A stretch of 64,000 bases of DNA from DATKNA01 sp963786765 (lineage in GTDB: Bacteria; Actinomycetota; Actinomycetes; Actinomycetales; Kineosporiaceae). Positions within the stretch are counted from its first letter, which is position 1, and every line of letters begins with the position of its first letter. The notes beneath the pieces are model-generated. The model saw only the letters and a program-made list of their open reading frames with translations. It did no database searches and had not been told where the DNA came from. Position numbers and translations under genes: made by a program. Location: NCBI GenBank assembly GCA_963786765.1, contig CAWBAJ010000037.1, positions 183,119 through 247,118 on the forward strand, in the 5' to 3' direction. Positions 52,719 through 64,000 of the stretch are shown here, one piece after another.

Positions 52719-53477
52719 CGTCTCCTCGGCCACCCGCACCCGCAGCCGCCGGAACCCCTTGCCCTTGTTCTCGATCTTCACGATCTCGAGCCGGCCGATC
52801 TGCCGCGTCGACGCCACGTGCGTCCCTGCGTCCGCCTGCGTGTCCAGCCCGGCGATGTCGACGATCCGCACCACCTCGAGGTCGGGCGGGAGCAGGTCGG
52901 TCGCCGTCCGGATGAGGTCCGGGTACGTGGCGAAGGCCTCGCCCCGCGGCAGCGTCGTCGTCGTGATCGCCCGGTCCGCCGCCACTTCCCGGGCGCACGC
53001 CTCGGCGACGGCGTCCTTGAAGCCCTCGGGCACGGCGGCGAGGTTGAAGTCCATCCGCGCCTCGAGCGGCTCCATGTTGCCGCCGGTCACCAGCGCCCCG
53101 AAGTCGCGGAACACGACCCCCGAGAGCAGGTGCAGCCCGGAGTGCGTGCGCATCAGCGCGGTGCGTCGGTCGTCTTCCAGTGCGCCACGGACCGAAGTGC
53201 CGACGGACGGCAGCGGGTCGCCGTCGGCGGGCACGAGGTAGAGGTCGTCGCCCTTGCGGGCCCCCACGATCCGGGTCTGGACGCCGCCCCAGAGCAGGAC
53301 GCCGTGGTCGGGCGGCTGCCCGCCGCCGCCGGGATAGAACGCCGACCGGTCGAGCACGATCCCCTGCTCCGGGTCGACGCCGAGGACGACCGCATCCCAT
53401 TCGCGCAGGGTCTGGTCGGACAGTTCGAGCCGCGTCGTGCGGCCCTGTCGATCGGGCGGGGCGTCGGAGGCGGTCAT
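52716..53477 (-). CDS. AlaX-like alanyl-tRNA editing domain protein
   Basis: A free-standing editing protein related to the second additional domain of AlaRS; such proteins deacylate Ser- or Gly-tRNA(Ala). The N-terminal barrel shows LDRSAFYPGGGGQPPDHG. The zinc-site motif HXXXH is in RTHSGLHLLSGVVF near residue 117. The usual second motif CGGTH appears here as ADAGTH (near residue 216), so the normal cysteine ligand is missing while the last histidine is kept. At 253 aa it is close to AlaX-M/L size. The ATG at 53477 is divergent from the glycosylase gene. Confidence 0.82.
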   Translation of the reverse strand: MTASDAPPDRQGRTTRLELSDQTLREWDAVVLGVDPEQGIVLDRSAFYPGGGGQPPDHGVLLWGGVQTRIVGARKGDDLYLVPADGDPLPSVGTSVRGALEDDRRTALMRTHSGLHLLSGVVFRDFGALVTGGNMEPLEARMDFNLAAVPEGFKDAVAEACAREVAADRAITTTTLPRGEAFATYPDLIRTATDLLPPDLEVVRIVDIAGLDTQADAGTHVASTRQIGRLEIVKIENKGKGFRRLRVRVAEET

Positions 53478-53531
53478 GAGGCACGAGCGTACGGCGGCTG
53501 GGCGCGAGGCCTCGGACCAGGAGTGCGCCCC

Positions 53532-53545
53532 TAGGATCGGCGGGA
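53532..53545 (+). promoter_or_regulatory. Leaderless-type promoter -10 of the DNA glycosylase gene
   Basis: TAGGAT (53532-53537) ends 7 nt before the ATG at 53545, without a ribosome-binding site. Confidence 0.45.
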
Positions 53546-54249
53546 TGCCCGACCAGCGACTCCCGCGGACCGCGCTCACCGGATGGTCCACCGAGGTCGC
53601 CCCGGGGTTGCTCGGCGCGACGCTCGTCTCGACCGTGGGGGGCGCACTCGTCGCCGTCCGGCTGACGGAGGTCGAGGCCTACATGGGGGAACAGGACCCC
53701 GGTTCCCACGCCTTCCGCGGGCGCACCCCGCGGACGGCGGTCATGTTCGGCCCGGCCGGGTACCTGTATGTCTACTTCACGTACGGCATGCACTGGTGCG
53801 CCAACATCGTGTGCGGGCCGCAGGGGACGGCCTCCGCGGTGCTGGTCCGCGCGGGCGAGGTGGTCCAGGGCCTGGACGCCGCCCGCGCGAGGCGCCCCGC
53901 GGCCCGTCGCGACACCGACCTTGCTCGCGGCCCGGCCCGGCTCGCGTCCGCTCTCGGGATCGACGGGGAACTCGACGGGGCCGACCTCTGCGCCTCCTCG
54001 AGCATGCTCTGGCTCGAGGCGCCCCAGGTCTGCGCGGTCGACGTCCGGACCGGCCCCCGGGTCGGGGTGAGCGGTAGCGGGGGGAGCGGCGAGACCTTTC
54101 CCTGGCGGTTCTGGCTGGACGGCGACCCCACGGTCTCCGCCTATCGCCCGGGACAACCGCGTCGCCGCAGGGGGCACGGGGATGACAAGGTGGCCGGGAG
54201 CAGGCGGGCCGGACGGGCCGCCCCGCACAGGAGCCCGGAGGGACGAACG
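53545..54249 (+). CDS. 3-methyladenine DNA glycosylase (AAG/MPG type), no stop before tyrS
   Basis: A DNA repair glycosylase of the AAG family that removes alkylated purines. The active-site region TEVEAYMGEQDPGSHAFRG contains the catalytic glutamate; YVYFTYGMHWCANIV and ARGPARLASALGI follow, and the family's C-terminal WRFWLDGDPTVSAYRPG ends near residue 205. Normally the protein stops soon after this point. Here the frame stays open for 25 more residues and continues in frame into TyrS. A TGA in another frame (near 54182) would be used if one base were wrong. I end the feature at the tyrS start. Confidence 0.85.
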
Positions 54250-55554
54250 GTGACGGTGTCGGACACGAGGACGGACGCTCTCGAGGAGCTGCGCTGGCGC
54301 GGTCTCCTCGCGATCTCGACCGACGAGGCGGCACTCGCGTCGGCACTCGCCTCGGGCCCCGTCACCTACTACTGCGGGTTCGACCCCACCGCCCCGAGCC
54401 TGCACATCGGCAACCTCCTGCAGCTGCTGACGATGCGCCGCCTGCAGGACGCCGGACACCGCCCGCTGGCACTCGTCGGCGGGGCGACCGGTCTGATCGG
54501 CGACCCGCGGATGTCCGGGGAGCGCGTGCTCAACGACCGCCACACCGTGGCCGGGTGGGTCGAGCGCATCCGCGCGCAGGTCGAGCGCTATCTCGTGTTC
54601 GACGGACCGGCTGGTGCGACGGTGGTGAACAACCTCGACTGGACGGCCCCCCTGTCGGCGATCGACTTCCTGCGAGACGTGGGCAAGCACTTCCGGGTCA
54701 GCCGGATGCTCGCCAAGGAGGCGGTGAGCGCCCGCCTGGAGAGCGATGCCGGGATCAGCTTCACCGAGTTCAGCTACCAGATCCTGCAGGGCATGGACTT
54801 CCTCGAGCTGTACCGGCGCCACGGCTGCGTCCTGCAGACCGGTGGCAGTGACCAGTGGGGGAACCTGACCGCGGGCACGGATCTGATCCACCGCGTCGAA
54901 GGCGTCTCGGCGCACGCACTGGCCACCCCGCTCGTCACGAAGGCCGACGGCACGAAGTTCGGCAAGACGGAGACCGGCACCGTCTGGCTCGACGGCGCGA
55001 TGACGTCGCCCTACGCCTTCTACCAGTTCTGGCTCAACGCGGAGGACGCGATGGTGGGCCAGTACCTGCGGTACTTCACCTTCCGGTCGCGGGAGGCGAT
55101 CGAGGAGCTGGAGCGGGCCACCCTCGAGCGGCCCGCGGCACGGGAGGCGCAACGGGCGCTCGCGGCAGACGTGACCGACCTCGTGCACGGCGAGGACGCG
55201 CGCCGGCGGGTGGAGGACGCCAGCCGGGCGCTCTTCGGCCGGGGAGACCTGGCGGCCCTGGACGCCGACGTGCTCCGCGACGCCGTCGCCGAGCTGCCGG
55301 TCGCCCGCCTGCCGCGCGCGGACCACTCTGTCGTGGACCTGCTGACCGCGACGGGTCTCGTGGGCAGCAGGTCGGCGGCGCGGCGCACCATCACGGAGGG
55401 CGGCGCCTACGTGAACAACGTCAAGGTCGAGGACGAGGAGGCGGTGGCGGGCCCCGGCGACACCCTCCACGGGCGCTGGCTGCTGGTGCGCCGGGGGCGG
55501 CGCTCGCTCGGCGCCGTGGAGCTCGCCGAGACCGCCGACGGGAACGCCTCGTGA
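54250..55554 (+). CDS. tyrS: Tyrosine--tRNA ligase
   Basis: TyrS is a class I synthetase. The HIGH-like motif is PSLHIGNLLQLL near residue 48, the KMSKS-like motif is TKFGKTETGT near residue 235, and the tyrosine-binding FDPTAPS and GGSDQWGNLTAGTDLI segments are present. A C-terminal S4 RNA-binding domain carries GSRSAARRTITEGGAYVNN. The GTG at 54250 has GGAGGG 7 nt upstream, a good independent start, giving 434 aa. It is in frame with the upstream glycosylase. The rRNA operon promoters follow. Confidence 0.96.
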   Translation: MTVSDTRTDALEELRWRGLLAISTDEAALASALASGPVTYYCGFDPTAPSLHIGNLLQLLTMRRLQDAGHRPLALVGGATGLIGDPRMSGERVLNDRHTVAGWVERIRAQVERYLVFDGPAGATVVNNLDWTAPLSAIDFLRDVGKHFRVSRMLAKEAVSARLESDAGISFTEFSYQILQGMDFLELYRRHGCVLQTGGSDQWGNLTAGTDLIHRVEGVSAHALATPLVTKADGTKFGKTETGTVWLDGAMTSPYAFYQFWLNAEDAMVGQYLRYFTFRSREAIEELERATLERPAAREAQRALAADVTDLVHGEDARRRVEDASRALFGRGDLAALDADVLRDAVAELPVARLPRADHSVVDLLTATGLVGSRSAARRTITEGGAYVNNVKVEDEEAVAGPGDTLHGRWLLVRRGRRSLGAVELAETADGNAS

Positions 55555-55635
55555 CGGCGCGACGCCGCAGCCGCAGCGTGACCGGCGCGTCACCCTTGGG
55601 TATCGCCGCTGGTCCTGGCATGATCCGCCCTCGAT

Positions 55636-55664
55636 TTGACTCCTCACGGAGGCCTTCCTAGAGT
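55636..55664 (+). promoter_or_regulatory. rRNA operon promoter P1
   Basis: TTGACT (55636-55641) and TAGAGT (55659-55664) are 17 nt apart, about 500 nt upstream of 16S. Spacing and boxes fit a strong vegetative promoter. Confidence 0.65.
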
Positions 55665-55820
55665 TCTGGACGTCCCCCGGCAGGGAGGAACGGACACCGA
55701 GAGGTGGTCGGTCCCGCCGGGGCGGCCCCCTGGGAACAAACCCACCGGAACCGGCGTTGCCGATCCCCGGCGGGGCGTCCCGGCCCTCTCGCAGGTAGGA
55801 ATCACGGCTCCGGTCGCGGT

Positions 55821-55849
55821 TTGACCGGGCGAGGGCGGGGGTCTAAGCT
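55821..55849 (+). promoter_or_regulatory. rRNA operon promoter P2
   Basis: TTGACC (55821-55826), 17-nt spacer, TAAGCT (55844-55849). The same two boxes and spacing recur at 63919-63947 with an unrelated spacer, so the hexamers look selected and the promoter call is strong. Confidence 0.85.
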
Positions 55850-56160
55850 AGAAGGGTTGCCCCGACGAGTTGCCGAAAGGCGTCTTGTTGGTGTGCGTCC
55901 GCTCCTTGAGAACTCAACAGCGTGCCAAAAGTCGATGCCAAATTTATCCTCGTTTCGCGGGGGTGGCTCGGTGCCTGCTTCGGTGGGTGTTCGGGTTGTT
56001 CTCGCGTGCGATTCCTTTGGTTGAGATGGATGGACTCTTTACGAGTGCATTCGTGTGCAGCCATGATCGCAGGGCCCCTTTGTGGGGGTTCTGGTCTTCG
56101 CAGATGTCGGCACTGCCTGGCTCGGGCCTTTGTGGTTCGGGTGTGGTGTCGTGTTGGTCA
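55850..56160 (+). ncRNA. rRNA operon leader
   Basis: The transcribed leader before 16S begins AGAAGGGTTGCCCCGACGAG, shared with the second leader at the window end. It carries the actinobacterial CTTGAGAACTCAACAGCG block, which contains a TTGAG/CTCAA inverted repeat, probably for antitermination or RNase III processing. A U-rich stretch near 55939-55955 follows. No coding sequence is supported. Confidence 0.7.
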
Positions 56161-61225
<5,065 letters not shown>

Positions 61226-61311
61226 CCACACATCACTGATGTGTCGAAGTACTCGCGTCCACTATGCGGTTCCCGAGATGCGGTCGGGCCAGGCCCGGTC
61301 ATCTCCATAGA

Positions 61312-61430
61312 GTTTCGGCGGCCATAGCGACGGGGAAACGCCCGGCTCCATTCCGAACCCGGAAGCTAAGCCCGTCAGCGCCGATGGTACTGCCCGGGGG
61401 ACCGGGTGGGAGAGTAGGTCGCCGCCGAGC
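61312..61430 (+). rRNA. rrf: 5S ribosomal RNA
   Basis: GTTTCGGCGGCCATAGCGAC at the 5' end pairs with the GTCGCCGCCGA region at the 3' end. AAACGCCCGGCTCCATTCCG and AAGCTAAGCCCGTCAGCGCC are standard actinobacterial 5S segments. Length is about 119 nt. Confidence 0.96.
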
Positions 61431-61440
61431 ATCATCCGAT

Positions 61441-61508
61441 GATGGCGGTCACCACCAGCACACCCCCACAAAAAGGGGGCCAGCGGTGGTGACCGCCATC
61501 ACCGTTTT
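61441..61508 (+). terminator. Strong terminator of the rRNA operon
   Basis: Perfect 16-bp arms GATGGCGGTCACCACC (61441-61456) and GGTGGTGACCGCCATC (61485-61500) enclose an internal CCCCC...GGGGG hairpin and are followed by ACCGTTTTG. It also separates the operon from the convergent minus-strand gene. Confidence 0.9.
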
Positions 61509-61590
61509 GCGCGCGTGACCGCAGGGCCTGCCGTGCCGTCGTGCGTGGAGAAGCTGACCCGCGGCCCGGCGCCGGGCTCTGCTCAGACGG

Positions 61591-62580
61591 TCAACGCTGC
61601 GCATTGCTCTCGCGATGGGCCCGGTGGAGCCGATCCGCGATCACCAGGTCCTCCCACGCCATACCCACCGAGACGAAGAGCAGAGGGCGGTCTGCGGGCG
61701 GCGGAACCGGACCCGCGACGACGTCGCGAATGCCGAGAACCTCCTCGGGGGCGAGGAGCCCGGCTGCGACGGCGGCGCGCACGACGCCGGCTTCGCGCAA
61801 CGCCGTTGCCGGGTCCTCCACGACGACGCTGGCCCGGCCGGCCAGGGATGTCTCCACTTCCTGGGCCTCGGGGTCGTGCGCTCCCACCGCGACCACAACG
61901 GCGTCCTGCCGGAGGACGTCGGCGGCGAACAATGGGGCCCGCGCCGTCGTGGCGCACACGACGAGGTCTGCCTGCTCCAGCGCACGGCGAACTGCCGCGT
62001 CCTCCTCGAGGGCCAGGACCCGGACGCTGACGGCGTCCAGAGACGGCAGCCCGGCCCGGCCGACCTCCCTGACCACCACGGTCGACTCGAGCACTGCCTC
62101 CCGGCGGGGGGACTGCGGCGCCAGTACGTCCGCGAGCGTTCTCAGGTGTCCGGCGCCCTGGGGACCCGCTCCGAAGACGACGGCGCGCACCGGTCGCTGC
62201 CGGCCGTCGAGGACCGAGCGCACGGCTGCCACCGAGACCGCGGGCGTCCGCAGTGTTGTCAGGGCTGCGCCGTCCAGGACTGCTCGAGGGGTCAGTGTCG
62301 CGGCGTCGAACAGGAGGAACAGCCCCTGGATGCGAGGGAGGCCGAGGCGCCCGTTCCGCGGCGCGACCCCGACCACCTTCACCCCGGCGGAGCCGCCGCC
62401 GACCGCGGGCATGAGGAGCAGCTCACCGGCGGGTGCCGTTACGGACATCCTCGGCGTCGTCGTCGCGGGGTCCAGGCCGGCACGGAGGGCGTCCTCCAGT
62501 GCTTCGACGGCCTCGACCGGCCGGAGCAACCGGGCAATGGCATCGGCGTCGAGGATGTCGAGCCGAGCTGGCGTACTCAT
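61591..62580 (-). CDS. Ornithine cyclodeaminase / mu-crystallin family protein
   Basis: A 329-aa NAD(P)-dependent protein of the OCD/mu-crystallin family, with GLDPATTTPRMSVTAPAGEL near the N-terminus, GLFLLFDAATLTPRAVLDG, the Rossmann segment AVVFGAGPQGAGHLRTLADV near residue 125 and DAVVVAVGAHDPEAQEV. Members include ornithine cyclodeaminase, alanine dehydrogenase and delta-1-pyrroline-2-carboxylate reductase. Next to a proline racemase-family gene, the last activity, in hydroxyproline breakdown, is the most likely, but this is inference. The ATG at 62580 overlaps the stop of the upstream gene. No frameshift. Confidence 0.9.
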   Translation of the reverse strand: MSTPARLDILDADAIARLLRPVEAVEALEDALRAGLDPATTTPRMSVTAPAGELLLMPAVGGGSAGVKVVGVAPRNGRLGLPRIQGLFLLFDAATLTPRAVLDGAALTTLRTPAVSVAAVRSVLDGRQRPVRAVVFGAGPQGAGHLRTLADVLAPQSPRREAVLESTVVVREVGRAGLPSLDAVSVRVLALEEDAAVRRALEQADLVVCATTARAPLFAADVLRQDAVVVAVGAHDPEAQEVETSLAGRASVVVEDPATALREAGVVRAAVAAGLLAPEEVLGIRDVVAGPVPPPADRPLLFVSVGMAWEDLVIADRLHRAHRESNAQR

Positions 62581-63593
62581 CGCAGGAGGAACCCGCCGGC
62601 GAGCTCGTCCTCCGCGTCCGCCACGAACAGGTGCTCGCCGGTAGGAAAGGCGGTACCCGTGACCACGGGAACGAGGGCCTCCCTGCCGTCGATCGTCAGC
62701 TCGTTCTCGACGACCGCACGGAAGCGCGAGCCCACCACCGAGTCGTGGATCAGAGCCGTTCCCGGCGGGAGCAACCCACGCGCCCGCAGGACGGCGACCC
62801 GGGACGCCGTTCCCGACCCGCACGGGGACCGGTCCACCTCGCCGTCGGCGAAGACGGCGACGTTGCGCTGATGGAGATCGCCGTCAGCGGTGTGGCCCAG
62901 GTCTTCGTAGAGCACGGTCCCGTAGATGCCGTTGAGCCGCTCGTCGTGCGGGTGCTGGGCGTGCGGGCCGGCGTCCAGGGCCCACTTCACCTCGCGCCCG
63001 AGGGCGACGAGGGCCGGGAGGTCGCCGGGGGCAAGGGTCAGCCCGAGGGAGGCGACGTCCAGGTGCGCGTAGAAGGCGCCACCGAAGCCGATGTCGACGG
63101 CGAGGGTTCCCCGGCTGGTGGGGACCGGCACGGTGTGGGCTACGGACCAGCTCGGGACGCTGACGAAGTCGACCTCGGCAACCTTCCCTGCCCGTGTGTG
63201 GACGCGAGCGGTGACACGGCCGGAGGGAACGTCTATCCGGACGTCCGTGACGCCTGCGGGGTCCGCCGGAACGAGTCCCGAGCGCACCGCCCACGCTCCG
63301 AGGGCGATGGTTCCGTGTCCGCACGCCGTCGAGAAGCCGTCCTTGTGCCAGAACAGCACGCCGAGGTGAGCGCCCTCGTCGTCGGCCGGCACGAGGAACC
63401 CGCCGTACATGTCGGCGTGACCTCGGGGCTCGTGACAGAGGAATCGCCGCAGCGCGTCGACCGCGGGATCGGCCATGGCCAGAACCCGCCGCGACGAGAC
63501 GCTGGACCCAGCGATGGGCACCGGCGGCTCGGGGACGATCCGGAACGGCTCCCCGCCCGTGTGATAGTCCACGGTGCGCACGACCTGGGCCAC
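62577..63593 (-). CDS. Proline racemase / 4-hydroxyproline 2-epimerase family protein
   Basis: A 338-aa cofactor-free racemase-family enzyme. Both catalytic cysteines are present, in STACGHGTIALG near residue 87 and RSPCGSGTASRVAVL near residue 250. That argues for epimerase or racemase activity and against trans-3-hydroxyproline dehydratase, in which one cysteine is replaced. VDYHTGGEPFRIV opens the protein. GTG at 63593 has GAGGAG upstream. The TGA overlaps the ATG of the OCD-family gene, so the two form an operon, placed between two rRNA operons and transcribed against them. Confidence 0.9.
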   Translation of the reverse strand: MAQVVRTVDYHTGGEPFRIVPEPPVPIAGSSVSSRRVLAMADPAVDALRRFLCHEPRGHADMYGGFLVPADDEGAHLGVLFWHKDGFSTACGHGTIALGAWAVRSGLVPADPAGVTDVRIDVPSGRVTARVHTRAGKVAEVDFVSVPSWSVAHTVPVPTSRGTLAVDIGFGGAFYAHLDVASLGLTLAPGDLPALVALGREVKWALDAGPHAQHPHDERLNGIYGTVLYEDLGHTADGDLHQRNVAVFADGEVDRSPCGSGTASRVAVLRARGLLPPGTALIHDSVVGSRFRAVVENELTIDGREALVPVVTGTAFPTGEHLFVADAEDELAGGFLLR

Positions 63594-63918
63594 CAGAACC
63601 TCCTCGCTCCCCGCGCTGACGTCGTCGCCGGTGTTGCCGGTGTCCCCGGGTGACGCAGGCCACGTCGGGGAGCACCGGCCGGCGGGAACACCGAGGAAGC
63701 TCCTCGCGCTGTCACCCGTCGCGCCCCGGGCACCGCCCGGAGGGGCTAGAGTAGTCAAGGCGCCGGGGAGACCAGGCGCTCGGCAGGTCTGCGGACTCGT
63801 TCTGCGGACCGGCCGGGCCGAGGTAGACTCGGCGCACTCCGATCGTCCAGCTCCTGAGGGGCTCACGATGGCGGTCGGGGACGGGGCACCGCGATCCAAT
63901 TCGGTCCGATCGCAGGAT
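63594..63918. other. Region between the racemase gene and the second rRNA operon promoter
   Basis: This 325-bp stretch serves as upstream region for the minus-strand racemase and the plus-strand rRNA operon. TAGAGT near 63747 and TAGACT near 63824 could be additional -10 boxes for the rRNA operon, but their -35 partners are weak. No supported gene. Confidence 0.4.
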
Positions 63919-64000
63919 TTGACCGGAGCGCCACGGTGTCCTAAGCTAGAAGGGTTGCCCCGACGAGTTGCCGAAAGGCGTCTTGTTGGTGTGCGTCCGC
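63919..64000 (+). promoter_or_regulatory. Promoter and leader start of a second rRNA operon (runs off window)
   Basis: TTGACC (63919-63924), 17-nt spacer, TAAGCT (63942-63947), then sequence identical to the first operon leader: 63941-64000 matches 55843-55902 over 60 nt to the window edge. The spacers differ fully, so the identity starts at the -10 box. Confidence 0.9.

Noticed and set aside
61591..63593. Racemase/OCD pair as a mobile element
   Set aside because: No transposase, integrase or terminal inverted repeats; only the flanking rRNA operons make it look like a cassette.

Overview
This window is a contiguous piece of a very GC-rich actinobacterial chromosome. Evidence for this is the division genes sepF and divIVA/wag31, the bifunctional PriA form of hisA, an actinobacterial-type insertion in the 23S rRNA, many GTG starts, and -10 hexamers that sit 6-7 nt before start codons (leaderless-type promoters). 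I would not name the organism below class Actinomycetes. No insertion sequence, prophage, CRISPR array or tRNA gene was found. The content is almost entirely core housekeeping, and most of the unusual signal lies between genes.

Layout. 1-12 kb: the 3' part of the dcw cluster (mraY end, murD, ftsW, murG, murC, ftsZ, pgeF, yggS, sepF, yggT, divIVA), with no ftsQ between murC and ftsZ. 11.6-16.1 kb: a DksA/TraR zinc protein, lspA, an RluD-type pseudouridine synthase, then a convergent pair encoding a zinc-ribbon membrane protein and an SPFH-GYF protein. 16.7-25 kb: dnaE, two membrane proteins, ybaK, a LON-domain protein and hisD. 25-33 kb: an acyltransferase-SGNH membrane protein, hisC, hisB, two tiny membrane proteins in the usual place of hisH, hisA/priA, sseB, an MFS transporter and a DUF1844 protein. 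33.4-39.7 kb: infC-rpmI-rplT with a structured leader and an apparent AUC start, a SpoU methyltransferase and pheST. 39.8-49.3 kb: a CapA-type lipoprotein and the arginine cluster argC-J-B-D-R-G-H, which lacks argF; a strong palindromic operator covers a leaderless argC promoter. 49.3-55.5 kb: a GNAT protein, a membrane protein, a two-component system, an AlaX-like editing protein, a 3-methyladenine DNA glycosylase and tyrS. 55.6-61.5 kb: a complete 16S-23S-5S rRNA operon. 61.6-63.6 kb: a proline racemase/ornithine cyclodeaminase pair on the minus strand. The last 82 bases are the promoter and leader start of a second, directly repeated rRNA operon.

Two matters dominate interpretation. First, about fourteen conserved genes (murC, ftsZ, pgeF, yggS, dnaE, hisD, hisC, argC, argJ, argB and others) are broken by frameshifts, nearly all net +1. 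Most can be read as two alternative third-codon bases written side by side, so I treat them as consensus or assembly artefacts and annotate each gene as one CDS across the shifts. Second, a family of 18-bp intergenic repeats (GATCAAGGAATTCTTGGG type) recurs at gene ends, alongside several large inverted repeats and a 25-codon mini-ORF repeat that bridges argC and argJ. These are the best candidates here for undescribed elements.
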